Shown piece by piece: positions 1 to 12,766 of a stretch of 64,000 nucleotides of DNA. The notes beneath the pieces are model-generated. The model searched no databases. It saw only the letters and a program-made list of their open reading frames with translations, and had not been told where the DNA came from. Origin of the DNA: Strongylocentrotus droebachiensis (taxonomy: Eukaryota > Echinodermata > Echinoidea > Camarodonta > Strongylocentrotidae); contig JAVYIG010000067.1 of assembly GCA_035222895.1 (NCBI GenBank), forward strand, positions 248,001-312,000, in the 5' to 3' direction. Position 1 is the first letter of the stretch; each line of letters begins with the position of its first letter. A program made the position numbers and the translations under genes.

Positions 1-1327
1 TATCTAATTAGCTGAGGAATTATGAATATATTTTGGGCCAACAGGACCCGAACACCATGCACTTCTGATGCCCTAGATTGTTGCCTGTTAAGTAGGGCTG
101 TATGAAGGGTCCGTGAAGAACTTTGACATTTTGGCACATTATGCAACTAGCCGAAATTGGCCATCCGCCGTACAGCTATCAAATCTACGCATGATGTTAA
201 TATACTATGGAAATCCTTAGTCCGTTCATTACGGACACAAAAAAACGAAAAAATGGACATCGCATAATTATCAGAAATTAGTATTTCATGGAATGGAAAT
301 AAAAACTCATAACGAATATTTTTAAAACGCGATACAGTTGTTGTTGTGTTGTTGTTTATAGAAAAGGGACGCAAGTGAAAATGGCGGTTTTGATACGCGC
401 TCAACTGCCAACCAACAGAATAATTTATCATTACTGGATCTAATCCTATAATGAATTGTCGATTTGTAAGCTGGAAACGACACCATGAATATTCAATGAC
501 GTTTTCTGTGAAACTGGTCGAATCATTAACATCTAATTCTTGCTAAAAGATTCATAGGACTGCAATGTTGCTGGATCTAGCCTTCAAATTAGAATCGGAA
601 GGAGCGTGGCGTAAACCGATCTAGAGACCTGATTTGGTTTAATCTGATCAGCAGCAATTTAGACCTAGACTCGTGTCCTTTTTCCGCATGATATTACTGC
701 CGTAAACCAGACGGAATAGGCTTCCCTTTCTACCCCGATGAAGTGCGCTACCAGAGCATGGTATGAGTAGAAAGAAAGATATCGTTTCGAAGCGGGCGTT
801 GAGAGAAACAATTATATTTCAGCTAATGAGATTGGTTGATTCACGCTGCGCGGCTGTCTCGCGACGAATCCAAACAAAGATATGATGATGAGTTGGATGA
901 TGATACATCGGGGCGCACATTGCCAACGACGTCGCGCCAATCCGAGCTCGTTGTCGATATCTTCTCGACCTGCGATGCCCTCGAGATATCAATGAAAGCG
1001 AAATCGAGCCGTCTGTCGGATAGTAACAGTTACACGTTTTACTTTTCTTCCCGTGGAAATGGTTATTATCAAAGAGAATGAAGAACACATGTTGGTAGAT
1101 CTTGTATCCTATTTCTCCGAGCTCCATGTATTGCGTGTCGTCTGAATTGCGGCGGTTTGAAGGTATTCCTGTCTCATTTTCCCGCCAACAGCCTCTTTTA
1201 AAAGGCGTTGAGTAAGGTAGAATGTGTATTCCTCCTCCAGGTAGGTTACCGGGTGTCATACAGGTCGGAAACCTTAGATAATAGGCATGTTTACTGTCAC
1301 TTGAAAGGTCTGGGTGACGTGACGGCG

Positions 1328-1329
<2 letters not shown>

Positions 1330-1358
<29 letters not shown>

Positions 1359-1359
1359 C
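1330..1359 (+). repeat. (GA)n microsatellite
   Basis: About 15 GA units. Confidence 0.9.
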
Positions 1360-3236
1360 AAGAGCATTAAATTGGAAGAGAAGCATCTCTAAAATGTTAC
1401 GTTTTATTATATGCAAACCCAACAAGACTAAGCGATACAAAAGAAGTTTGAAAGAGTTTAATAATATTGATGCTTTACAAGTTCAGGAAAAATGTGAGTA
1501 TTTTGAGCGTAGCTTTGGATGTACCGCGAAGCCAATGAAAACTTAACTGCTGTGTTCTTTTGTTTGATTTTTCTTCTTCAAGTAATTAAAATGTATAAGA
1601 TCACTGAAATAAGCCGATGATAAACGTGTTTATAAAATATGAGAAAACGAATGTGATTATTATTATTAATATAAAATGTTATTTTCCCGACAAATTTGTC
1701 CACACTGCAGCTATCGGGAATCGTATATATTATACAGTGATCTTCCAACCACTGACCACGCAAATTCGACCCATCTCTGATCATCGTGGATCCTCTCCAT
1801 GTCTTCCATAAGACAGAGGACCACTGGGATACCCCCGTATACCACCACCCCCACCCCCTCCCTCTCCTCTCGCTCCCTAACGCGCTCCTTAACACACCCC
1901 CTAATTGTGTTAAGGGAGGTTCGGTCTATTCTGGGAAACAACACTCTTCGGAAACTGGCCGACCTGTAAATGGACGTGATTTCCTCCGAATGTTAATGAA
2001 ATGCGGGGTGATATATTACTGAGAGATGAATGCGATCTCTTCCCATGGCGGTGCCGGGGCAGGCAGCGTAGTCATGAACACACCTGCCCCCCCCCCAACA
2101 AAAAACAGTTTTAAAAAATCATGAATTTGTTTTAATTTTACTCACTTTGCTTTTATTTTATTTCTGCTTTCAATACATAAATATATAGGCCTATGAACAC
2201 ATTTTCAGATATTAACAAATTCAACACAATTTTACAAGACAATACACATATGGAAAAATAACAATAACAATAAACAGAATTCGTTAAATAAATAAAGATA
2301 TAATTAAATGATAGATAAATAAATAAATAAAAAAATACATAAATAGAAAAATTAATAAAAACAATTATAGATATGTTTTATCATTCAAGAAGGTAACCCA
2401 AGTTTTTGGAGATAAGGAAACAGATGTGGGGAAACTACAATAACACGATTACTCTCTCTCTCTCTATATATATATATATTTTATGGCGCATTCGATAGAC
2501 TTCGCTCGTCACCCATTGAAGTGTGCGAACATGACAATAAAAAGTGTTTTATTGCCCTTATGTTGATTTCTCGAAAGTCTTAGCGATCATATTCAATGTA
2601 CTTTACTAACCACAACACCATCATCACCAAAAATCACCATCTTCATCACCACCGGCACCTCCCTCCATCGGTTGTACAATGTATTTCCCTATAGCCCTTA
2701 CCTTGTTGACTTTTAAAGCGGCGTCGCCATTTAGCATAGATGTCCGTTTCGAATGAGTCCTCCTCCAATCCTCCTCCAAGCGAGTTAGATGCTCCGCTGA
2801 TTTGGACTCAGTTGGTGCGTACAAGATTAACGTATACAGTAATTTCCTTCCCCGGTCGTGTTAATTGGATTTACAAAATCGCATTGCTAAGCTTGATTGC
2901 TTAGTCCAAATAGAAAACGACGTGAGGGATGAAAAACGAAATAAGAATCAATGGAAGAAGAAGGAAGATGTGATTATATAATTTAATCACCTTGCGAAAA
3001 TGTGTGCCATGGGTTTGATCACCCGAAAGATTGTGATATTTGATGTGAATGCTAAATGAATTGTTGCGTTGGAACAGAAAGCAATGGTATATTTAGAGCC
3101 CTTTAATGTCATGATTATATTGAGCAAAAGAAAGATTGTTTTGACATAATCCAGCACTGATTTCGTATAGGTCTTGTCCCCGCCCCCCCCCCCCCACTCA
3201 GGTTCCGAAATGACCGCATGCGTGTTGCCAAAATGT

Positions 3237-3420
3237 CCTTTTCGTAACAAAAGAAAAAGGTCGACCCGTATTGACTTTACACACCGGACTTTTGCTGAAA
3301 AGGGGGGGGGGGGGGGGGTGCTGAAAAAGGCTCGTATACAAAAGAAAAAGGTCGAGCCGTATTGACTTTACACACCGGACTTTTGCTGAAAAGGGGGGGG
3401 GGGGGGTCGGTTGGAACACG
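3237..3420 (+). repeat. ~92-bp tandem duplication with poly-G tracts
   Basis: Two copies of AAAAGAAAAAGGTCGA(C/G)CC, GTATTGACTTTACACACCGG, then ACTTTTGCTGAAAA and a run of 14-19 G. Further poly-C (3182-3195) and poly-G (about 3449-3462) runs flank it. Confidence 0.88.
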
Positions 3421-3759
3421 CATATGCGTACCCTAAATAACACTGAGTGGGGGGGGGGGGGGCCGGGGTCTTGTCCATATAAATATTTTATTCAATTGTT
3501 ACATATATTGTGCATGGTTTAGATCCCTTGAATTTTTATTTTTGCCTTTTTAGTGGCGCTGAATTGGCTGTTGCGTAAATAAATGTCAGACAGAGCTACA
3601 TTTGGAATATTAATGTTTCTGAATAAGATGTGGATATTTTTAAAACGCTCATATACACCACTCCTGCTACTCAAAGAGCTCCAATATTTTCCCTGCTCTT
3701 GCGAGGCTATACCGATTCCGGTGCTCACAGCATTCTGTGAATTCCTACTAACCATCTAA

Positions 3760-3890
3760 CACCTGAGTGGAGAGTGGCAAATGTCGATTAATGCTTACCA
3801 GATTACACTAGTGCCTCGCCGGGACTCGAACCCATGACCTTTTCATCTCCAGTCAAGTGTGGATACCACCCGACTACAACACGTCAAAGA
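3760..3890 (-). mobile_element. tRNA-derived SINE, copy 1
   Basis: The minus strand carries TAGTCGGGTGGTATC (A box-like) and GGGTTCGAGTCCCGGC (B box). On the plus strand it shares ATTAATGC-TTACC, CACTAG-GC-TCGCC and TCGAACCC with the copy at 45280-45456, so they are one family. Confidence 0.75.
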
Positions 3891-6870
3891 TGAAATCATG
3901 GACGAAAGAAATCACAGTAACTTAGTGACTAAATGACGGGAAATGTATCTAAACATCTTTCTGCATATGTATTTGGACACAGACTGCAGTCTAAACAGTA
4001 TGTTAATTTGTTGCTTATCACTCTTCAAAATATTGGTCATCTTGAGTGTGACCTTGACCAATGGCTAGCATAGGTCCGGCCATTACGGGGGCACGCACTG
4101 GTGCCATTTTCCCCCCGGTGGGTGCATTAGTCTTTATTACTTGGTGAATAATAAATGAACAAGTCTTGAGAACAAGGCGACAAAGTGGGATGTGGGATGG
4201 GTCATGTCATCTTCTTTTCACGCTCCTTTACCCCCTCCCCTACCCCTCTCTCTCTCCCCTTTATTATTTTTGACAATATTTAAGGGGGCATGTAACTGCG
4301 AGCCCCTGTCTCCCTCTGGCTACGTCACTTACAGTGGCCCTCTGCATTCTATACAGTCATGTTAAATGTGTAGTGCTAATGTTGTTAGTTTCGCAAAATT
4401 TTCACCGTGGTTTATATTACTATGGATCGATGTGACGAGTGAAACAAATGTGTTGAAGTAATTAAATATCCAGTAGCCAGTCACATCAAATGCCAGTACT
4501 ATTTAAGTACTAAGAACGGCAAGTGTTACTCTGAAATTATAGAGGTGATAAATATACTAAATTATTGCATATCGCGTCTTCCAAGAAGGAAGTGTGAGAA
4601 TGAGGCATTGGAAAGTCCTCAAGACAATCCGTTTGTGGAATAAGTTCAAAACCATTTGTCATTGTTTATGAACATAATAGTTCCCCAAAGCCAACATTGA
4701 TACTCGATAGAGACTCTAGGAGAATACGCATTGACCTAGACCCCCTCCTACGGGTCAATTAGAGGCGATCATCCCCTCTACATTGTTTTCCGGACTATAA
4801 TTATGACTTGTGTTCTGTGAAAATAATAATAATATTGTTATTGTCATATACGTAGGGTAGCCTGAAGGACTTGTCCTATGAGCTATATGCTTTCGGTCAA
4901 TGTATACACCCCCTCCGCCCCTCTTCTCTGCCCCGAAAATCCTGGGCCGACGCCCCTGCCCTTTGGATGATGATGATGATGAAGTCTTCAGTCGCCCCCT
5001 ATATGCATTGTCAATCACGCCAACTCGTTTTCACTGAAGCGTTCCTGGAAATAATTGACATGTTTCTCAAAGGTTAGATCGGCAACATTATATCAGCATT
5101 CGTTCTGAGAATGTTTGGTGCGTATTAAAAAGATTAATGCACGGCGTATATCATATCCATCAGTAAGGAACATTACGGTCGGTATGCGCGTAATCTGCTC
5201 ACAAGATGTTTCACCCCATCTTTGATTAGGATAAGGTTTGGGGATTAGCCAAGTCCAAATATATATGTCTTTCTTCTTCCTCTCTTTCTTTCATGCTACA
5301 TCCTCGGAGTAAACAAGAAAGGATGTAATAGAGAGTACTGGAAGTTTTATTTATTTTCGATTCCCAAGGATGGCCAAGGGAGAGTGCCAAAGGAACATCA
5401 CCCAGTTTATCAAAAAATTCTCGAAAATGTATAAATGTATACTTCCTCGCACTGTCGATCCCTGATGCCATTGGCTTGCTCCATCCCAATGCCTAAGCCA
5501 GGTGCCGCCATTGCTGTTTGTAACAGCGCTATGATCAGATGATATGGCCCTCCCGATAAAACCACATTGGCGTGTTTCAAATGATTATTATAAACAGGGG
5601 GCGGACTTCTTTACGAGAGGAAATGTACTTTGGCAGCCCCCGCGTGCTGTATACTCAGAGACAGTTACTGGTTGTTTCTCTTTCTACTGGGGGCATACGC
5701 TGGCTCTAACCTCCGTTGGCTACGCCATCGGTGCTATACACTGTTGGTCATTCGACGACAGGTCAATTACCTTCAAATAAATGCCAAAGGTATGCTTGAT
5801 ATGATAGTGCTAGACCGTACGTGTCTGGCGAACTCTTCACTGTTGACTATACGGCCATAATACGGGTTGATGCAAAGGTGACGAATAGTGTTACCCGCGC
5901 AATTCTTTTCAGTCTGCTACCTTCAGTTTATATCACGTGACTGTATCTCCTTTCGAGGATACTTGTGACCGACACCCTTCTGGTATTGTCATCGAATATA
6001 TTCCATTAATCATGATGTGATTGTGATGACAATGATGAAACGATGCAATGGAAATGAGATGATTGAAAAGAGCTGGTGCAAGTGTTGTCATGATAGAAGA
6101 CAAGTTGTAGTGGTGTGACGCGAGTGAATGATTTTTCATACAACCCTCCCCCTCCCCCCCAACAAAATGTCTTCATCCAAATAATAAATAAATACAGTTA
6201 TTACATTATACGGGCACTTCGCTGCCCGAATATTTTACAGTTGCCTAATGTTAGGCAACTGTTACATTTTCGAGAGGGGAGGGGGTGCTGAAGCACTCGA
6301 TACCCCACCCCTTACCCCATTGGGTAACTTTCAAGAAGGAATTGGCCCCCGAAAAAATTGACGATAACCAATCTGAATAAAAATAAGTCCTATAGGATAT
6401 CGAACGAGATTCGGCATTGGGAAGTATTTCGATTGCTTGTATGGTTGAAGATAATAATAATAGTTACATGTACATGTACTATACATGATTTCATCGGTTT
6501 ATATACATTGTGCTAAGGAATATTTTTAGTTATAGTTTTCATTAGGATCCGTGATGTTGTGCTTTTTATGAGAAAAAAAAATAAATCAGATCTTAGATAA
6601 GGTAATTGATCAAAGTCTGCACCGATCTTGTTAGACAAGCAAGCTAGGCCTGGCAATTTCATCTTGAATTAATAATACTGTGTGTCTTAATCCCCGGAGA
6701 AATCGTTCTGCAGGCCCCTGCATGGAACGCAGTGAATGAACGTATGACGAAGAGAGGGGCTCTTAATTTTAGCTCTGTTGGTAGCCATAACTGCTTTAAA
6801 TCACCTATATTTTTACACCAAGTTAACGCCCTTCTCTAAACAGATTTCTATTTATTCAACTTTATATTTA

Positions 6871-7013
6871 TATTGATTAATTAATCTATATTGATTTATT
6901 CATCTATATTGATTTATTCATCTATATTGATTTATTCATCTATATTGATTTATTCATCTATATTGATTTATTAATCTATATTGATTTATTCATCTATATT
7001 GATTCATTTATCT
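6871..7013 (+). repeat. 18-bp tandem repeat
   Basis: About eight near-perfect copies of TCTATATTGATTTATTCA, with occasional TTAATC in place of TTCATC. Confidence 0.93.
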
Positions 7014-7194
7014 ATTATATATATTTATATTTATCAATTTAGTTGTTTATTATTCATTTATTTATTGGTTATTATATTCACTTATAAATTTCTCTATTGA
7101 ATTACCTGAATTTAGTTATAAAGTAACTTAGTTAGTCAGTTAAATATGTATTCGTATCTAATCTATTGCTTTATGTGGAATAGTTTACCGTTCC

Positions 7195-7880
7195 TCATTT
7201 TCTGGGGGTAATTATCCTTAGCGATAGTTATCATATGCTCTGTTAGGGTTGTTGTTCAGAGGTCAGTATAGTCCTAGCTGTGATAGATATCCGGGGTATT
7301 TGTCGGATTATATCTACCTAGGGGTAATTGGCCTAGGTGGTTGTCCCTGGTAGTAGATGTCCTAGGGGTTGATGTCTGGGGATAACATCTTATAAGGTGA
7401 TTTTGGGGTAGTTGTCCGGGCAGACTTATCCGGGTGATTGGTTCGGAGGGTAATTTTCACAGGGGTAGGTGTCAAAGGCAAATGTCCTAAAGCGTAGTTG
7501 TCTTAAATGACAGTAATGTTGTTGGGTAGTACTTGTCTGTTAGTTGTTGTAAGTGGGTGATTGTCTGAGATAGATGTTCTGTGGTTATCAATGAATAGCT
7601 GTATGTGGAGTAGGTACTTGTTCTGGCGTCATTGTCGAGTGGTAATTAGGGACTTTTAGATTTGCCCTTCGACATAGTGGATTGCTACGTGTGACGTCCT
7701 TTTAAAATTTAAGGCACTGGCAGTGCCTTAAAAGGAAGTCACAGTGCCTTACTTTGAAGGAAGTCACACGTAGCAGTCCACTATACATGTCGACGTGCAA
7801 GAGGTAGTTGACCGAGAGATGGTTCTATTGTGGGTAGTTGTCCGGGAGGAGTTGTCCGGTTAATTTTAGGTGATAGGTGC
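7195..7880 (+). repeat. Degenerate GTAGTTGTCC minisatellite
   Basis: Many diverged units such as GGGGTAGTTGTCCGGG, GGTAGTAGATGTCCTAGGGG and GGGTAGTTGTCCGGGAGG. Same unit as at 49055-49560 and 53575-53720. Interrupted by the foldback at 7671-7791. Confidence 0.75.
7671..7791. mobile_element. Foldback element inside the minisatellite
   Basis: Arms GACATAGTGGATTGCTACGT and imperfect complement ACGTAGCAGTCCACTATACA, with a nested 23-bp palindrome centred on GGCACTGGCAGTGCC (7709-7731). The minisatellite continues on both sides, so this is probably an insertion. Confidence 0.75.
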
Positions 7881-8523
7881 CTGGGAGTATTGAATGAACC
7901 TCAAATTATAGATGAAATGTAAGAAATTTATTTTAAACTAATTACCCTGGAGAACATTTCTAATTTTCTAATTACCGTCGGTATATTATGATTATGAAAT
8001 GCTGTTAGAATATGGCAGTACAAGAGCCGAAATCCAATACAATATTCCCCCCCCCCCCCCGATATGCTTCTGTGCTACAGAAAAGGGCACCGCCACATTC
8101 TATTCCGTTAGTCGGTCTCTTATTTTATTGCACCTGATAATACATATTACAATTTTGTATTTACGAACTTCTGCTTATTATTGTCGAATTCTGTAGGAAA
8201 GCTCTAACATGCCTAAAATAAGGGAGGGGTTTGATAGGTGATTTAGAAACGTTGTACTTTCAACTCTCACAGGTGCCATATGATTCACCTTGGATTTAAC
8301 GTGTAACTCTCTCCCGCTGTATTTCATACCAATCGATACGACCCATCTTTACAACCGTACACCCACCCGGTTCTACTCCAGTGCCCCCTAGCTTTATTTC
8401 CCCCACGCCCGCCTTTTTTTAACCATAGACCTTGTTTACTACCTTTTATTTCGTCTTTTGTTTACCGACTTTGTGTTTGGCGGGTCATTCAATGTAGCTA
8501 CCCCCTATAGTAGAGTAATTCGC

Positions 8524-8772
8524 ACTGATCTGTGAGTAACCCTATTTTTCTGTCAGACATATTTTGCGCAAATTAAATTCTTTGGACAGGTAGTGAAAAA
8601 TGTAAACTTCACTCTGATCAGTGACCCTATTTTCTGTCAGACATATTTTGCGCAAATTAAATTCTTTGGACAGGTAGTGAAAAATGTAAACTTCACTCTG
8701 ATCAGTGACCCTATTTTCTGTCAGACATATTTTGCTCAAATTAAATTCATTGGACAAGTAGTGAAAATGTAA
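8524..8772 (+). repeat. ~83-bp tandem triplication
   Basis: Three copies carry CTGTCAGACATATTTTGC, AAATTAAATTC(T/A)TTGGACA and GTAGTGAAAAATGTAAACTT. The long minus-strand reading frame across it is the repeat translated three times, not a protein family. It lies about 200 bp past the H1 downstream element. Confidence 0.93.
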
Positions 8773-8967
8773 ACTTGAGGAAAATAAGTATTTGTATATT
8801 AATCGTTTTGACCAGTATCCTAATAACAGTCAGGATTGTTTCGTTCTCTCTCTCTCTCTGAACTGACGAAAAAAACAAATACAACCAAATACAAGACATA
8901 GATCTAGATCAGTAAAGACAAGAATGTAGAAGAAAAAAGGAAATTGTACGAGTCAAAACCTCTGAAT

Positions 8968-8976
8968 TCTTTCTTG
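8968..8976 (-). promoter_or_regulatory. Histone downstream element (U7 snRNA target)
   Basis: CAAGAAAGA on the minus strand, 10 nt past the stem-loop. This is the conserved purine box of sea urchin histone genes that base-pairs with U7 snRNA during 3' cleavage. Match and spacing both fit. Confidence 0.9.
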
Positions 8977-8986
8977 AAGTTTGGGT

Positions 8987-9002
8987 GGCTCTGATAAGAG
9001 CC
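8987..9002 (-). terminator. Histone mRNA 3' stem-loop
   Basis: On the minus strand GGCTCTTATCAGAGCC forms a 6-bp stem with a 4-nt loop (TTAT), preceded by AAC and followed by ACCCA. This matches the SLBP-binding stem-loop of metazoan replication-dependent histone mRNAs; cleavage is expected a few nt after it. It is 49 nt downstream of the H1 stop. Confidence 0.95.
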
Positions 9003-9051
9003 GTTGGGGTTAGAGCTGTGGTAGGCTCAAATACCAAGTAGCGAAAGAAAT

Positions 9052-9726
9052 TTACTTCTTGGCTGGCTTGGCTGCCTTCTTTGTTGCCTTGGCGGCCTTC
9101 TTTGCTGGCTTGGCTGCCTTCTTTGCTGGCTTGGCGGCGGCCTTCTTTGCTGGCTTGGCGGCGGCCTTCTTGGCGGGCTTGGCGACCTTCTTGGCAGCAG
9201 GCTTCTTGGCAGCGGCCTTCTTGGCAGCGGGCTTCTTGGCCTTCTTGGCGGCGGGCTTCTTGACCTTCTTGGTCTTCTTGGTGGCCTTCTTTGCTGCCTT
9301 CTTGGCGGCGACCTTCTCCTTCCTGGCCTTGGTCTTCAGAGCCTTCTTTTCCCTCTGTTCCTTCTTCTTGGCGGCGAGCTTAGCCTTCTTTGCGGCAACG
9401 CGGGCCTTCTGGGCATCGGATTTGCCTTCCTTCTTCTTTCCGAGCTTGAAAGAACCGCTGGCTCCCTTTCCTTTGGTCTGGACGAGGGCACCGCTGGCGA
9501 CTCCCTTGACGAGTGCACGCCTGATGAATGGACCCTGCTTGGTCATGTCAACGGTATAGTTGGCAGCGATGTACTTCTTGATGGCCTGGGTGGATGAACC
9601 ACCCCTCTCCTTCAAGGCGGTGACGGCAGCGACCACCATCTGGGAGGAAGGTGGGTGTGCTGGTGCAACACGGGCCTTCTTGGCGACCTTAGGCTTGGCG
9701 GCGGCGGCGGGCTTGGCGGCAGACAT
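9052..9726 (-). CDS. H1: Linker histone H1, replication-dependent (sea urchin type)
   Basis: Intronless gene of 224 codons plus TAA. H1 binds linker DNA at the nucleosome entry/exit site in the nucleus and compacts chromatin. Residues 1-24: Ala/Lys/Pro tail starting [10 protein letters not shown]. About 25-97: winged-helix globular (H15) domain, from [20 protein letters not shown] through IKKYIAANY and [12 protein letters not shown]. About 98-224: very basic tail of Lys/Ala/Pro with repeated PAKKAAK units. The start at 9726 is chosen because it gives the family N-terminus MSAAKP and lies about 70 nt below a TATA box; the frame stays open for 86 more codons upstream, but these cover promoter sequence. 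From memory the protein resembles late sea urchin H1 closely. The stem-loop 49 nt past the stop indicates a cell-cycle-regulated, non-polyadenylated mRNA. No other histone gene was seen nearby, which suits a dispersed gene rather than the early tandem cluster (inference). Confidence 0.97.
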   Translation of the reverse strand: MSAAKPAAAAKPKVAKKARVAPAHPPSSQMVVAAVTALKERGGSSTQAIKKYIAANYTVDMTKQGPFIRRALVKGVASGALVQTKGKGASGSFKLGKKKEGKSDAQKARVAAKKAKLAAKKKEQREKKALKTKARKEKVAAKKAAKKATKKTKKVKKPAAKKAKKPAAKKAAAKKPAAKKVAKPAKKAAAKPAKKAAAKPAKKAAKPAKKAAKATKKAAKPAKK

Positions 9727-9796
9727 GATATTGTTTGGTTGGTCTATTACAGAGTTCAACAAAAATCGTAATGTTTGATTTCCGCGGCTTCTCGGG

Positions 9797-9805
9797 TATA
9801 TATAA
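9797..9805 (-). promoter_or_regulatory. TATA box of the H1 gene
   Basis: TTATATATA on the minus strand about 71 nt upstream of the ATG, which would put the transcription start near 9770 with a short leader, as is usual for histone genes. Confidence 0.75.
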
Positions 9806-9902
9806 CGTTCTTGCGGACGTGGGGGAAAACGGTACGGTGAGCTCGCCCGTAGGACGTGTACAGCCCGCTTGTTTTGTGCACGTAGTGTGTATTTTGGCAA
9901 TC

Positions 9903-9908
9903 GTGTTT
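9903..9908 (-). promoter_or_regulatory. Possible H1 box (AAACAC core)
   Basis: AAAAACACG on the minus strand about 100 nt upstream of the TATA box resembles the AAACACA element of H1 promoters. The last base differs and no clear GC or CCAAT box was found between, so this is tentative. Confidence 0.35.
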
Positions 9909-12557
9909 TTAAATGTGTTAGTAAGGTGTTGGAAAATATTGTTTTTCTCTTTTGTTGGCTCATGCAAGACTGGTGAAAATACACTCAAATTAAAGAGGAG
10001 CTTTCAATCTTCCATTTGGCACCTTAAAAGTCATACATAATTATTTCATCATAGAGAAATTTACCACGAAACTTACACTTTGACAAACGCACTTTAAAAT
10101 CCGAAAATAAACGCTAAAATCTTATATTTAAAAACGTTTTTTCTCAAATTTAGATACACGAATATATAGAACAAATATTCATCTTCAGTTTCATATAGCT
10201 ATTTAGTTGTTTTGATAACTTTTTATTACTATGCGATTCGATGAAAAAATAGCTTACAACACAGAGCCTTCGCAAGATTCGCCGCCTCTTGACTTGAGCG
10301 TTACGCCTCTTTGCCGAATTTGCCATGAAAATTATCGTACAAATATCTATTTTTTAAACAAAATAACACTTTTCAAGAAAAGTCATGACATTCACTTGAA
10401 AGAAAATGTTGTAATCAATAGATTGACATAGCAAAAAATGAATATTTATTTAACTGACTTAAGTTATTAGAGAAAAAGCAAATAATAATAGCCAAGGTTG
10501 GCTGATGGCATAGGGTGACGTGTTTATTTTCGGCAGCCACCTTCCCTCGAAACCTATTCCGATTTTAGAGCAAACATAATATCCATAGAATTGCTATATT
10601 TTCATTTGTATTTTAATTTATATTTTGTCATATGTTTTCATTCACTTAGTTTCATTTAATTTCAGATTCTTGGTCTCAACGTTCAGTCATAATGAATAAT
10701 TTACTTGATATTTTGTGTTGTTTCTCCGTGGAAAAGTACTAGAACCTCATAGTTGAGCGTAGCGTCTGTGGTCGCTCAACAATTCAGTCAATGACACTTG
10801 ACAGTTATACTCAATGACAAATATAAAGAATTATAAACAAATCAATTTGTAATTGAGCTAAAGGTCCGATACCCTTTTCTCATTTTATATTTGCATCAAT
10901 ATCTTGTATCTTCATCATTTTAAAAATACTTATTACGACTTTGGACAATGAAATTAGGCATATTTGCAAGTACCTAACAAGCCCGGAAACAAACTTGGAC
11001 GTAGTGTATTCATGCATGGTCGAAGCTATTCTGAGTATTGATTGAGATCATCAACCCTTCGATAGCCCTTATAGATTTGATAATTGCAAATGAAAGTGAA
11101 TAAATTATTTTCAACATAATCACAGCACAAAAAAGAAGAAAAAAAGAAAAAATGATCCGGCCTAAAGTTTAAACAAATTAAGTTTAACTTAAATCTTTTC
11201 TTTTACTAATAGTGAATTTGATGAGAAAATGTGAATGGTATGTGCGTGCATCAAAGCTGACCTAACATTTTTCATCCGAATTTCAGGCACGTAGAATTAT
11301 GATAAAAAGCCAGTAAAGTAAGGATAAGTTTATATAAAATTATATTGGCAGATCACCATGAATATTATGCACTATATATACGCTATAATTATTGTCATGT
11401 ATCAGCTTATCATGATAAGTTCCCCATCTGCCAATCATATTCAAATGTACGGTCAGAATGAGGGTCATGAACGTTTCATGGATTTGTGAAAAGTGCAAAA
11501 TGTATTTCTACTGACAGAAAATCAAACTTTTAATTATTGATATCAATAAACTTATTATATCATAACAAAGAATATTATTACGTTGGGTTTTCTCATTTAG
11601 GATTACTGAAAAAGTTGACCGTGTTGATGTTATTGATCGGAGGTCTTTATCTTAGAATTTAATTGCACACAACGTATATTGCTAGATAAGCAAAGGATTT
11701 TTAACTACGGTATGTTCAAGACTGAAAAGCAGTTTGTAAACTCCGGCACCACTATATCTTTTCCACAAAGCGATGGAATTGGAAAGCTTGTGAAGCCTAT
11801 TAAATCATCATATTTCTTATTTTGCGATATTCTCATTCTAAATTCATTATCAAGATATTACTTTATCAACCCAATATAGGTGAACATGAGTGTTTCTTTT
11901 GTTTATCAACAACGAATGGCCATACAACATTATAGTATAATTTCTTGAACCATCATAACTATCATTCTTTCACTTATCATATAGTCATTTAATATGATTG
12001 CATCCCTGTATTAAATTAACAGACATGCAATAAGTACGTAAATTTTTGTCATACCTGGTTTTTGTAACCTCAAGTGGTGTTTAATTGTAACCCCCCCCCC
12101 TCCTTCTTCTTCTTCTTCTTCTTTATTTTCTTCTTATTTTCTTGGAAGGGATAGAACCGGTACAGAACTATTAAATGTGAAAAATGATGAGTACTTTTTC
12201 CAGCTATAGTAGTCGGTCCATGTTTGTATAAAAGAGTTATCAGAAAAAACAAAACTATTTCTGGAAAACCACCGCACCGAGGAATGATTCCCGAATTAAA
12301 TAATACAATATCTCTTCCAGTTCCAGCCTCGATCGAGTGACCACAGTACTATGTTCTATATATCCAGACCCGGTGAAATTTTTATGAAATTTGGGATTCA
12401 ATTATTTAATAGGTTTTTGTGGAAAGTACCACAAAGAAGAAAGAAATACAAGAGGTAATAGAAATATAAATTGTTCTACTGGTAACGCGAATCTTGCGGA
12501 GCGCATTAAAACAACACCGAACTCGCATTTGAAAGCCGGTTTGTGAAAGGTAATCTA

Positions 12558-12766
12558 CACTCTAAAAACTGAAATGTTAAATGTCAATTTAAAAGGGCCG
12601 AGGAGTGACCACTCTTTCAAAATGTCAGATTGTTTCTTTTAACCTGCTAGATTCAACCTTTATAGTGTTGGATCCAGCATGTTCAAAGTGTTAATCTACC
12701 ATTTTGAAAGAGTGGTCACTCCTCGGCCCTTTTAAATGGTGATTTAACATTTCAGTTTTTAGAGTG
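12558..12766. mobile_element. 209-bp foldback MITE with TA target duplication
   Basis: CACTCTAAAAACTGAAATGT at the left and its complement at the right, flanked by TA at 12556-12557 and 12767-12768. Arms continue through AAAAGGGCCGAGGAGTGACC and its complement, so nearly the whole element folds. TA duplication fits the Tc1/mariner type. Confidence 0.88.

Larger units (their letters stand above)
1..8960. other. Gene-poor left flank
   Basis: No protein family was recognised on either strand. Besides the listed repeats there is a CpG-richer patch at about 780-1080 (open frame with an acidic stretch DDELDDD but stops just upstream) that might be an exon or regulatory DNA. Two adjacent small hairpins lie at 6211-6228 (CGGGCA..TGCCCG) and 6238-6263 (ACAGTTGCCTAATG and complement). 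There are AT-rich low-complexity stretches (2100-2480, 6840-7140), and poly-C runs at 2088 and 8047. Confidence 0.6.

Noticed and set aside
6871..7013. CRISPR-like array
   Set aside because: 18-bp units are directly adjacent with no spacers, in an animal genome.
8542..8757. Minus-strand protein with a repeated LSKEFNL-type motif
   Set aside because: Product of the 83-bp DNA triplication; no start context or splice signals.
9059..9559. 166-codon plus-strand frame rich in Ala/Phe/Leu
   Set aside because: Antisense of the Lys/Ala-rich H1 tail.
9727..9984. 86-codon upstream extension of the H1 reading frame
   Set aside because: It covers the TATA box and promoter; the family N-terminus MSAAKP starts at 9726.
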